Origin: Anaeroplasmataceae bacterium
GTDB lineage: Bacteria; Bacillota_I; Bacilli_A; Acholeplasmatales; JAEDCM01
DNA length: 49,447 bases
NCBI GenBank assembly: GCA_016294165.1
Contig: JAEDCM010000008.1
Span: forward strand, 1-49,447
Reading direction: 5' to 3'
A program made the translations under genes and the position numbers. The notes below the pieces were generated by a model, which did no database searches, had not been told where the DNA came from, and worked only from the letters and a program-made list of their open reading frames with translations. How positions within the stretch are numbered: position 1 is the first letter of the stretch; each line of letters starts with the position of its first letter. Below are positions 16,118-23,517 of the stretch, in pieces.

Positions 16118-17359
16118 ATGAGAATTGGAAATGTTGATGTAAAAGAATTAGTAAGAGATTATCAAACACCATTATACGTGTATGATGAAGGAAAAATAAA
16201 GTCAGTTGTAAAAGAGTTCAAGGACAATTTTAAATCAGACAATTTTAGTACGGATGTTTTATTTGCATGCAAGGCACTTGATTGCTTATACATGTATAAT
16301 TTAGCTAATAAGTTGGGTTTATGCTTAGATTGTGTTACTGGTGGAGAAATCTATGGGGCTTATAAAGCAGGGTTTAATATGAAAAATGTTTTCTTCCATG
16401 GAAATAACAAATCTGAAGATGAAATTTTAATGGCTGGAAAGTATGGTGTGGGGAATATCATTATTGATAATCTTGATGAGGTTAAAATGTTAGAGGAAGT
16501 ATTAAAGGATACAGATTATCATTTTAATGTTATGATGAGAATAAATATTGGAGTGAGTGCTCATACTCATCAATATATTATCACTGCTCATCCAGATTCA
16601 AAATTTGGATTCTTTATTGAGTCTGAGGATATTTTTACAGCTGTTGAAATGATTAAAAAGAATAAGAATTTAAGCTTTAAAGGATTCCATAGTCATATTG
16701 GATCACAAATCTTTGATAAGGAAGGATTTTTAATTGCGGTTTCTAAATTATTTGGTTTAATGGCTAAATTTGATTTTGAGTTTGAATGGTTAAATCTTGG
16801 TGGTGGATTTGGTATTAAATATACTGATGAGGATAAACCAATTCCATATGATGAAGTTTCTAAAATGTTAATTGATAAGGTTAATGAAGAAATGAAGAGT
16901 ACAGGTATCAAGATTAGTCGTTTGTTAATTGAACCAGGTCGTTCAATTGTTGGTGAAGCTGGTTATACCTTATATACAATTGGGCAGTTAAAGAAGACAA
17001 AGAATAAGATGTATTATTTCATTGATGGTGGTATGAGCGATAACATCCGTCCTGCATTATATCAAGCAAAATATGCTTGTGATGTTGTGGATAAAGAATC
17101 TTCTGAAAAGAAGAATCTTGTTTGTATTGCTGGTAAGTGCTGTGAATCAGGAGATGTAATTATTGAGGATATTTTATTACCAGAGGCTAAGAAAAATGAT
17201 ATTTTAGTTGTTTACTCAACTGGGGCTTATGGATATTCAATGAGTAGCAATTATAATAAGATGCTTAAGCCGGCAATGGTTTTTGTCGATAATGGTAATG
17301 TAAAATTAGCTTGTAAACGTCAATCTTATGATGACCTATATGCTAATGAGGAAATATAA
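16118..17359 (+). CDS. lysA: Diaminopimelate decarboxylase
   Basis: This PLP enzyme of 413 residues makes L-lysine from meso-DAP. It shows the PLP lysine in FACKALD (Lys52), HSHIGSQI (as GFHSHIGSQIF), the glycine-rich phosphate loop NLGGGFGI, EPGRSIVGEAGY and the active-site CESGD. The ATG at 16118 follows TGGAGG directly after the riboswitch terminator. Decarboxylase genes are the usual riboswitch target, so lysine feeds back on its own last step. Confidence 0.95.
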   Translation: MRIGNVDVKELVRDYQTPLYVYDEGKIKSVVKEFKDNFKSDNFSTDVLFACKALDCLYMYNLANKLGLCLDCVTGGEIYGAYKAGFNMKNVFFHGNNKSEDEILMAGKYGVGNIIIDNLDEVKMLEEVLKDTDYHFNVMMRINIGVSAHTHQYIITAHPDSKFGFFIESEDIFTAVEMIKKNKNLSFKGFHSHIGSQIFDKEGFLIAVSKLFGLMAKFDFEFEWLNLGGGFGIKYTDEDKPIPYDEVSKMLIDKVNEEMKSTGIKISRLLIEPGRSIVGEAGYTLYTIGQLKKTKNKMYYFIDGGMSDNIRPALYQAKYACDVVDKESSEKKNLVCIAGKCCESGDVIIEDILLPEAKKNDILVVYSTGAYGYSMSSNYNKMLKPAMVFVDNGNVKLACKRQSYDDLYANEEI

Positions 17360-17377
17360 TATAATAGGGAGGAAAAT

Positions 17378-18253
17378 ATGATGGTAAAAGGATCAATCGT
17401 TGCATTAGTAACGCCAATGCTTGAGGATGGAAGTGTTGATTATGATGGATTAAAGAACTTAATTGAATTTCACATTGCTAATAAAACCGATGCGATTTTA
17501 GTTTTAGGTACAACAGGTGAATCACCAACATTATCTCATGAAGAGGATGAGCAAGTAGCTAAATTTACTATTGACCAGGTTAATAAAAGAATTCCTGTAT
17601 ATGTTGGAAGTGGCTCAAATTCAACATTAACTGCCCTTAAACAAAGCAAAAAGTTTGAGGAAATGGGGGCTGACGCACTTTTAGTTATTACTCCATACTA
17701 TAACAAAACAAATGATGAGGGAATGATTAAGCATTTCCAAACAATCGCAGATGGGGTAAATATTCCAATTGTTATGTATAATGTTCCGGGTAGAACAGGA
17801 TGTTCAATTAGTGAGCATGCCGTTAGTGTTTTATCAAAACATAAAAATATCAAGGGTATAAAAGAAGCAAGTGGTAATATCGGCTATGTAATGAAAATTG
17901 CTAAATATTTGAATGATGATTTTGTAATGTATTCAGGAAATGATGATATGATTGTTCCAGTTTTATCTGCTGGTGGAATTGGGGTAATATCTGTTTTAGC
18001 TAATATTGTACCTGAAGATGTTCATAATTTAGTTCATGAATATTTAAATGGAAATACAAAAAAATCATTAGAGATTCAATTAAAATATTTAAATTTAGTT
18101 GATGCTTTATTTATTGAAACTAATCCAATTCCTGTTAAGGAAGCAATGAATTATTTAAAGATGCCTGCTGGAACTTATCGCTTACCTTTATGTAACATGA
18201 GTGCTAAAAATAAAGAGATTTTGATTAAGGCTATTAAGGATGTGAATTTATGA
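17378..18253 (+). CDS. dapA: 4-hydroxy-tetrahydrodipicolinate synthase
   Basis: This 291-residue TIM-barrel aldolase condenses pyruvate with aspartate semialdehyde, the first committed step to DAP and lysine. The GTTGESPTLS pyruvate-binding segment, Tyr134 in YNVPGRTG and the Schiff-base Lys162 in IKEASG are all visible. Two adjacent ATGs (17378 and 17381) share the GGGAGG site; the first is given. The stop overlaps the dapB start by 4 bases. Confidence 0.96.
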   Translation: MMVKGSIVALVTPMLEDGSVDYDGLKNLIEFHIANKTDAILVLGTTGESPTLSHEEDEQVAKFTIDQVNKRIPVYVGSGSNSTLTALKQSKKFEEMGADALLVITPYYNKTNDEGMIKHFQTIADGVNIPIVMYNVPGRTGCSISEHAVSVLSKHKNIKGIKEASGNIGYVMKIAKYLNDDFVMYSGNDDMIVPVLSAGGIGVISVLANIVPEDVHNLVHEYLNGNTKKSLEIQLKYLNLVDALFIETNPIPVKEAMNYLKMPAGTYRLPLCNMSAKNKEILIKAIKDVNL

Positions 18254-18963
18254 AAATTGCATTAGTTGGATATGGAACAATGAATCAATTAGTCGCCTCA
18301 GAGATTAAAAAGAATAACGATGAGGTTTGTGGTATTGTTTCATTAGGTTATCTAGAAAGCTTATATGATATTAATGATACTATCGATTGTATAATTGATT
18401 TTTCACATCCATCATTATTAGATACAGTGTTGGATTTTGCGGTTAAAGAGCATAAACCATTAGTTATTGCCACTACGGGTTATAGTGATGAACAAAAAGA
18501 AAAAATTTATGCTGCAAGTAAAAAAATCCCATTAGTTTACACCGCTAATTTTTCACTTGGAATTACGGTTTTAAAGCGTGTATTAGGTGAAGTTAGTGAG
18601 ATTTTGAAAAATGATTATGATATGGAAATCATTGAAAAGCATCATAATAAAAAGGTTGATGCTCCAAGTGGAACAGCAAAGCTTTTATTAGATGCCATTG
18701 ATCCAAATAATGAATTTGATCATGTTTATGGTCGTGAGGGTCAATCAAAAAGAGGACATGAAATTGGGATTCATGCGATTCGCGGAGGAAGCATCGTTGG
18801 TGAGCACAGTGTAATCTTTGCTGGATGCGATGAGGTAATCGAATTCAAGCATGAGGCTCATTCAAAAATGATTTTTGTTAAAGGAGCATTAAAGGCTGCT
18901 TCATTTGTGGTAAATGCCAATGATGGTTTATACACGATGGAGGATATCCTTTTTAAAAAATAA
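18250..18963 (+). CDS. dapB: 4-hydroxy-tetrahydrodipicolinate reductase
   Basis: This 237-residue NAD(P)H enzyme follows DapA in the pathway. It has the nucleotide loop VGYGTMNQLV, the ATTGYS and ANFSLGI segments, and the active-site EKHHNKKVDAPSGTA with its paired His and Lys. It is a little shorter than the E. coli enzyme, as in other Firmicutes. It overlaps dapA by 4 bases and shares one base with the next gene. Confidence 0.96.
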   Translation: MKIALVGYGTMNQLVASEIKKNNDEVCGIVSLGYLESLYDINDTIDCIIDFSHPSLLDTVLDFAVKEHKPLVIATTGYSDEQKEKIYAASKKIPLVYTANFSLGITVLKRVLGEVSEILKNDYDMEIIEKHHNKKVDAPSGTAKLLLDAIDPNNEFDHVYGREGQSKRGHEIGIHAIRGGSIVGEHSVIFAGCDEVIEFKHEAHSKMIFVKGALKAASFVVNANDGLYTMEDILFKK

Positions 18964-19427
18964 TGGAAAAAAGAGTTGTTGAAGCATTAAAATCATTAGA
19001 TTATAAAATAAGCTTTGCGGAAAGCTGTACTGGTGGACTTTTGGCTGCGACTTTGATTAGTGTTAGTGGGGCATCTAAGGTAATTGAATCAAGTTTTATA
19101 GTTTATTCAGAAAAAGCTAAACAAGAAATTGTTAATGTTAGTAAAGAAACGTTATTGAAATATGGTGTTACAAGTACAGAGGTTGCTTTGGAAATGGCAT
19201 TAGGAGCCAAAAATCTATCAGGTAGTAATGTTTCTGTTGGCGTAACTGGCCTAGCTGGGCCTGATGGTGATGGGATTAACGAAATTGGAACTGTTTGTTT
19301 TGGAATTGTAATTAATGATAATAAATATTCTTTTAAAAATGTTTTTAGAAATAGAACTCGTGATGAAGTAAGAAGAGATTCTGTTTTGTTTGTCTTTAAT
19401 AAATTAGTTGAATTATTAGAAATCTAG
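18963..19427 (+). CDS. pncC: Nicotinamide-nucleotide amidase (CinA C-terminal domain)
   Basis: This 154-residue protein is the stand-alone CinA C-terminal domain (PncC), which deamidates NMN to NaMN for NAD salvage. It has AESCTGGLLAATLISVSGAS with the catalytic Ser, and GVTGLAGPDGDG. The N-terminal COG1058 domain of full CinA is absent. Its ATG shares a base with the dapB stop (TAATG), so it is the last gene of the lysine operon. Being under lysine control is unexpected for its function. Confidence 0.92.
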   Translation: MEKRVVEALKSLDYKISFAESCTGGLLAATLISVSGASKVIESSFIVYSEKAKQEIVNVSKETLLKYGVTSTEVALEMALGAKNLSGSNVSVGVTGLAGPDGDGINEIGTVCFGIVINDNKYSFKNVFRNRTRDEVRRDSVLFVFNKLVELLEI

Positions 19428-19446
19428 AATTTTTCTAGATTTTTTT
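19421..19446 (+). terminator. Terminator of the lysine operon
   Basis: AATCTAGAA and TTCTAGATT form a 9-bp stem with a short T loop, followed by TTTTT. Confidence 0.85.
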
Positions 19447-19486
19447 ATAAAAAAATTCCCTATGAATTTTATGTTCATAGGGAATT
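19447..19486 (-). terminator. Terminator of the CYTH gene
   Basis: AATTCCCTATGAA (19454-19466) and TTCATAGGGAATT (19474-19486) form a perfect 13-bp stem. On the minus strand it is followed by a T run. Confidence 0.9.
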
Positions 19487-19490
19487 AATA

Positions 19491-20036
19491 TTATAATCCA
19501 AATTTTTTATATACTCTTTCAATTTTATGCTCAATCTCTGTTTTTTTAATTTGGTAGTCATTTAAGAATTCATGGAATAATTTTAAACCAGTATTGTAAT
19601 CATCAGCTTCATATTCGATTTCGTAGTCAGTCGTATTAGCATAATTACATTGATCGAAGAATAACTTTCCTTCTTTGTATGGTGTTACAGCACGATATGT
19701 TTCTTGATTTGCTTTTAATGCTACATCATAATCCATGCCAAAATCCTTTAGATTGAATCCATTTTGTAAATAGTCTAAAGCTACTTCCTCAGGGATAACA
19801 ATTGAATCTTCATATAAGCAATTATCCTTAGGCCTTTTTAAAGTCAATTTGTATTTGTTATTACGATGTCTAATTCTTAGAGCCATTCCGTTTTGACGAA
19901 GTTTAAAGTCTGGTGTATCAAAATAAAAATTAGTTTGATAAAAAATATTTTCCCTTAGGTCAAAAGCATCAATCATTTCTTCGTATTTGTCTTTATCTAT
20001 TAAGGTTTTAAATTCGATCTCAATACTTGTTTTCAT
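19491..20036 (-). CDS. CYTH domain protein (YjbK family triphosphate tunnel protein)
   Basis: This 181-residue protein begins with the CYTH signature EIEFK and carries alternating charged strands (LRIRHRNNKYKLTLKRP, EIEYEAD) that form a triphosphate tunnel. CYTH enzymes act on triphosphates or polyphosphate using Mg2+. In Bacillus the homologue yjbK is near the NAD kinase and GTP pyrophosphokinase genes; here it is divergent from nadK, which fits. The specific substrate is unknown. GGGTGAT precedes its start. Confidence 0.85.
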   Translation of the reverse strand: MKTSIEIEFKTLIDKDKYEEMIDAFDLRENIFYQTNFYFDTPDFKLRQNGMALRIRHRNNKYKLTLKRPKDNCLYEDSIVIPEEVALDYLQNGFNLKDFGMDYDVALKANQETYRAVTPYKEGKLFFDQCNYANTTDYEIEYEADDYNTGLKLFHEFLNDYQIKKTEIEHKIERVYKKFGL

Positions 20037-20152
20037 ATTAAATCACCCGAGTATATTATCTATTATTTTATCAAAAATAGCAAGACAAAAATGTTTAAAA
20101 TCAACAATTAATATGATAAACTATTTATAACTATGGTAAGGGTGTGAGAAAT

Positions 20153-20908
20153 ATGAAATATGCTTTTGTTATAAGAAATGATGAGAATAGTTTTAAAGTT
20201 GCGGAAAAAATTAAGAGCCAACTAAAGCTTGAATATGATGAAGAAAATCCGGATTATGTAATTTCTTTAGGCGGTGATGGGACATTTTTAAGAGCTGTTC
20301 ATAAATATATTAATTCAATTGATCATGTTGTATTTTTTGGACTTAATAGCGGAAACTTAGGGTTTTATACTGACTATACAATGGATAATGTTGATGGGCT
20401 TATTGATGCTTTAGAGAATAATAATTTTAATGTTAATAGTCATAGTTTGATAGAGTACAACTATAATAATAAAATTGGATATGCTTTAAACGAAATCACC
20501 CTTTTAAATCAAATGATGGTTCAAACTGTGGATGTATATGTGGATGATGTTTTATTTGAAACTGTTCGAGGAACTGGTTTATGTGTTTGTACAACTAGTG
20601 GCTCAACTGCTTATAATAAATCATTAGGTGGTCCAGTAGTGGATCCTAGTCTTGAGGCTTTTATTCTTACTGAAATTGCGCCGATAAATTCAAATGCTTA
20701 TCGTGCTCTTTCTAGTCCTTTAGTTTTATCAAGCAAACATACTTTGAGATTAAAGTGCCATACAGATTCAATGTTTACTGCTGATCAATTTGTAATGGAT
20801 ATGAAATCTGAAGAATGGCTTAATATCAACTTTTCTTGTAAAAAAATAAGATTTGGTAAAATGGATAATACATCATTTGTTAAGCGTGTTCAAAAAGCCT
20901 TTTTGTAA
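20153..20908 (+). CDS. nadK: NAD kinase
   Basis: This 251-residue enzyme phosphorylates NAD to NADP. It has the GGDGTFLRA loop, GLNSGNLGFY, NEITLLN and the TSGSTAYNKSLGGPVVDP segment. The ATG at 20153 follows AAGGGTGTG; an in-frame GTG at 20144 lies inside that site. The last 36 bases overlap the end of clpP on the other strand, and its terminator appears to lie within clpP. Confidence 0.96.
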   Translation: MKYAFVIRNDENSFKVAEKIKSQLKLEYDEENPDYVISLGGDGTFLRAVHKYINSIDHVVFFGLNSGNLGFYTDYTMDNVDGLIDALENNNFNVNSHSLIEYNYNNKIGYALNEITLLNQMMVQTVDVYVDDVLFETVRGTGLCVCTTSGSTAYNKSLGGPVVDPSLEAFILTEIAPINSNAYRALSSPLVLSSKHTLRLKCHTDSMFTADQFVMDMKSEEWLNINFSCKKIRFGKMDNTSFVKRVQKAFL

Positions 20909-21481
20909 TATGCCATCGATGATTCCGTATTCTTTGGCTTCCTCAGGAAACATAAAATAATCTCTTTCAGTGTCATGATTTATGACACTTTTTTCTTGAT
21001 TTGTTAATGATGCTAGAATTGAATTCATTTTATCTTTTATTCTTAGAATACGTTTGGCATGAATGTCAATATCAGTGGCTTGCCCTTCAAAACCTCCTAG
21101 GGGCTGATGAATCATTATTTCACTGTTTTCTAATGAATATCTTTTTCCTTTTGTGCCACTTGCTAGTAGGAAGGAAGCCATTGAAGCAGCCATTCCGATA
21201 CAAATGGTTTCAACATCACTTTTAATGAAGTTCATTGTATCAAAAATAGCCATTCCTGCCGTTATTGAACCTCCAGGGCTATTGATATATAAGTGAATGT
21301 CATCATTAGATATTGAATCTAAAAATAAAAGTTGGGCAATAATGCTTGAGGACATTGCGTCATTTATTTCACCGAAAATTAAAATAATCCGATCCTTTAA
21401 AAGCCTTGAATAAATATCATAGCTTCGCTCACCTTGCCTTGTTTGTTCAATAACAATTGGTGTAAAATACAATTTAATCAT
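20873..21481 (-). CDS. clpP: ATP-dependent Clp protease proteolytic subunit
   Basis: This 202-residue serine protease forms the barrel that partners ClpX/ClpC. The triad is visible: Ser100 in GMAASMAS, His125 in MIHQPLGG, and Asp174 in DTERDY, with spacings equal to E. coli ClpP. The start at 21481 has AAAGGA almost abutting it; an in-frame TTG three codons later (21472) would be better spaced, so the N-terminus is uncertain by a few residues. It overlaps nadK tail to tail. Confidence 0.96.
   Translation of the reverse strand: MIKLYFTPIVIEQTRQGERSYDIYSRLLKDRIILIFGEINDAMSSSIIAQLLFLDSISNDDIHLYINSPGGSITAGMAIFDTMNFIKSDVETICIGMAASMASFLLASGTKGKRYSLENSEIMIHQPLGGFEGQATDIDIHAKRILRIKDKMNSILASLTNQEKSVINHDTERDYFMFPEEAKEYGIIDGILQKGFLNTLNK
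20969..20994 (+). terminator. nadK terminator embedded in antisense clpP
   Basis: AGTGTCAT-GATTT-ATGACACT is a perfect 8-bp stem followed by TTTTT on the plus strand, 60 bases after the nadK stop. The same bases encode ClpP residues about 165-171 on the minus strand. Confidence 0.7.
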
Positions 21482-21504
21482 TCCTTTCTAAGCTAAAAGT
21501 ATAG

Positions 21505-21518
21505 CAAAAACGTTTTCA
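21505..21518. promoter_or_regulatory. Candidate cre site (CcpA operator) between clpP and gapA
   Basis: CAAAAACGTTTTCA has the central CG and fits 12 of 14 positions of the cre consensus in this orientation. It lies 24 bases before the clpP start and about 50 before the gapA promoter. CcpA is encoded in this window. Binding is inferred. Confidence 0.4.
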
Positions 21519-21552
21519 TTAATTTGTAAAGTTTTGTCGCACAATATTTATA

Positions 21553-21580
21553 TTGAATATTTTTTTTAGTATGGTAAAAT
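21553..21580 (+). promoter_or_regulatory. Promoter of gapA
   Basis: TTGAAT (21553-21558), a 16-base spacer and TAAAAT (21575-21580) with a TGG extended element. Confidence 0.65.
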
Positions 21581-21621
21581 AATAATGAAAAAAACAGATA
21601 ACTTTTAGGAGGATTTAAAAA

Positions 21622-22638
21622 ATGGCTGTTAAAGTAGCAATTAATGGTTTTGGACGTATTGGACGTCTTGCATTTAGACAAATGTTTGGAGCTGAAGGAT
21701 ATGAAGTTGTAGCAATCAACGACTTAACTGATCCAAAAATGTTAGCTCATTTATTAAAGTATGATTCTGCTCAAGGACGCTATGCATTAGCTGACAAAGT
21801 AGAAGCTTTAGAATCATCAATTGTAGTTGATGGTAAAGAAATCAAAATTTACAAAGAAGCAGATGCTTCAAAACTTCCTTGGGGAGAAATTGGTGTAGAT
21901 GTTGTATTAGAATGTACTGGATTCTATACATCAAAAGCAAAAGCTGCAGCTCATATTACTGCAGGTGCTAAAAAAGTAGTTATTTCAGCTCCAGCTGGAA
22001 ATGATCTACCTACAATCGTTTATAGTGTAAACGAAAATGTATTAACTAAAGAAGATACAATTATTTCTGCAGCATCATGTACAACAAATTGTTTAGCTCC
22101 TATGGCTAATGCATTAAATAAATATGCAACTATCCAAAGTGGTATCATGACAACTGTTCATGCTTACACTGGAGACCAAATGGTATTAGATGGACCACAC
22201 AGAAAAGGTGACTTACGTCGTGCTCGTGCAGCAGCAGTTAACATTGTTCCAAACTCAACAGGAGCTGCAAAAGCAATTGGATTAGTAATTCCTGAATTAA
22301 ATGGAAAATTAATTGGTTCAGCTCAACGTGTTCCAGTTTGCACAGGTTCAACTACAATTTTAATCGCAGTTGTTAAAGGACAAAACGTAACAGTTGATGG
22401 AATCAACGCTGCAATGAAGGCTGCTTCAAGTGCTTCATTTGGATATACTGAAGAACCACTTGTATCATCAGATATCATTGGTATTACTTATGGATCATTA
22501 TTTGATGCAACTCAAACTATGGTTACAAAAATTGATGAAGATACTTATCAAGTTCAAGTTGTTTCTTGGTATGACAACGAAAACTCATATACTAGCCAAA
22601 TGGTTCGTACAATCAAATACTTCGCTGAATTAAACTAA
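21622..22638 (+). CDS. gapA: Glyceraldehyde-3-phosphate dehydrogenase (NAD-type)
   Basis: This 338-residue glycolytic enzyme has the NAD-binding NGFGRIGRLAFR, Asp34 in INDLTD favouring NAD over NADP, the catalytic Cys153 in SCTTNCLAP, and the SWYDNENSYTSQM C-terminal segment. It is monocistronic, with a strong AGGAGG site, its own promoter and terminator, and codon use typical of highly expressed genes (many GCA, GTT, AAA). Confidence 0.98.
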   Translation: MAVKVAINGFGRIGRLAFRQMFGAEGYEVVAINDLTDPKMLAHLLKYDSAQGRYALADKVEALESSIVVDGKEIKIYKEADASKLPWGEIGVDVVLECTGFYTSKAKAAAHITAGAKKVVISAPAGNDLPTIVYSVNENVLTKEDTIISAASCTTNCLAPMANALNKYATIQSGIMTTVHAYTGDQMVLDGPHRKGDLRRARAAAVNIVPNSTGAAKAIGLVIPELNGKLIGSAQRVPVCTGSTTILIAVVKGQNVTVDGINAAMKAASSASFGYTEEPLVSSDIIGITYGSLFDATQTMVTKIDEDTYQVQVVSWYDNENSYTSQMVRTIKYFAELN

Positions 22639-22641
22639 TTT

Positions 22642-22671
22642 AAATGCTGGATTTATTCCAGCATTTTTTTT
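22642..22671 (+). terminator. Terminator of gapA
   Basis: AAATGCTGGA and TCCAGCATTT form a 10-bp stem followed by a T run. Confidence 0.92.
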
Positions 22672-22718
22672 GTTTTATATAGTATTAAAAGTGATATAAT
22701 ATTTCATGAGGTGATAGT

Positions 22719-23342
22719 ATGTCTTTCGAAAGATTTATTTTAGATAATTATAAGAACATTGAAGGTATAATTAAAGAAGAATATAAGAATAATACATGCT
22801 ATCCTAAATATGAGGATATTTTTAAAGCTTTTAAATTAACTCCTTATGAAAATGTAAAGGTGGTCATCATTGGCCAAGATCCATATCACACAAAGGGTTA
22901 TGCAAATGGACTAGCCTTTAGTGTTCCAAATAATATTAAAATATCACCATCCCTAGCAAATATTTTTAAGGAATTGAAATCTGATTTGAATGTTGAAAGA
23001 TCAAATTCTGACCTATCAGATTGGGCAAAACAAGGAGTATTTTTAATTAATGCCAGTTTGAGCGTTATTGAGAATAGGCCAGGATCTCATTTGAAATATT
23101 GGGAGAGTTTTACGGATGAATGTATTAAGTATTTAGAAAAAAATGATAATGTAATCATCTATATTCTTTGGGGAAATTTTGCTAAGGCAAAGAAGAATTT
23201 AATCACTAATAAGAATCATTATATTATCGAATCATCTCATCCATCTCCATTAGGAGCGTATCATGGATTCTTTGGTAGTAAGCCATTTTCAAAATGTAAT
23301 GAAATTTTAGAAAAAAACAATATTTCTAAAATAAATTGGTAA
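22719..23342 (+). CDS. ung: Uracil-DNA glycosylase
   Basis: This family 1 UDG of 207 residues removes uracil from DNA. Motifs: the water-activating GQDPYH, the NASLSV segment, ILWGNFAK, and the minor-groove HPSPLGAYHGFFGS loop. A GTGATATAAT extended -10 box lies 19 bases before its start. Together with the dUTPase further on, the segment carries both arms of uracil exclusion from DNA. Confidence 0.96.
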   Translation: MSFERFILDNYKNIEGIIKEEYKNNTCYPKYEDIFKAFKLTPYENVKVVIIGQDPYHTKGYANGLAFSVPNNIKISPSLANIFKELKSDLNVERSNSDLSDWAKQGVFLINASLSVIENRPGSHLKYWESFTDECIKYLEKNDNVIIYILWGNFAKAKKNLITNKNHYIIESSHPSPLGAYHGFFGSKPFSKCNEILEKNNISKINW

Positions 23343-23346
23343 TATA

Positions 23347-23374
23347 TTGACATTATTCTTATTTAATATATAAT
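23347..23374 (+). promoter_or_regulatory. Promoter of the THF riboswitch transcript
   Basis: TTGACA (23347-23352), a 16-base spacer and TATAAT (23369-23374). Confidence 0.75.
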
Positions 23375-23385
23375 TTATTTATATA

Positions 23386-23475
23386 ACAGAGTAGCTAGGA
23401 TGCGTTAAGTGCCTTACCATGGGATGTCGGGTAGGGACGAACACTTTTGTGGCGGTAACCTAGCGCGTCCGCTGT
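23386..23475 (+). ncRNA. THF (tetrahydrofolate) riboswitch
   Basis: The leader matches the class I THF aptamer: GAGTAGCTAGG, then TGCGTTAAGTG, ATGGGATGTCGG, and CGCGTCCGCTGT, with the outer ACAG/CTGT closing helix and the CTAGG/CCTAG internal helix. It lies directly before a FolT-like folate transporter gene, the expected target. Confidence 0.9.
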
Positions 23476-23491
23476 AATTTTTTTTATGGTG

Positions 23492-23517
23492 GATCTCTAT
23501 ATTGGAGGTCTTTTTTT
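23492..23517 (+). terminator. Expression platform: hairpin that hides the ribosome site and can terminate
   Basis: GATCTCT and GGAGGTC form a 7-bp stem with U-G pairs, followed by T7. The 3' arm is the GGAGG ribosome binding site of the folate transporter gene, so the same hairpin could block translation or stop transcription when folate is bound. Confidence 0.65.

Noticed and set aside
20889..20903. CAAAAAGCCTTTTTG palindrome in the nadK/clpP overlap as a two-way terminator
   Set aside because: The stem is mostly A-T and leaves a loop of about one base, so it would not form a stable RNA hairpin; the hairpin at 20969-20994 is far better.
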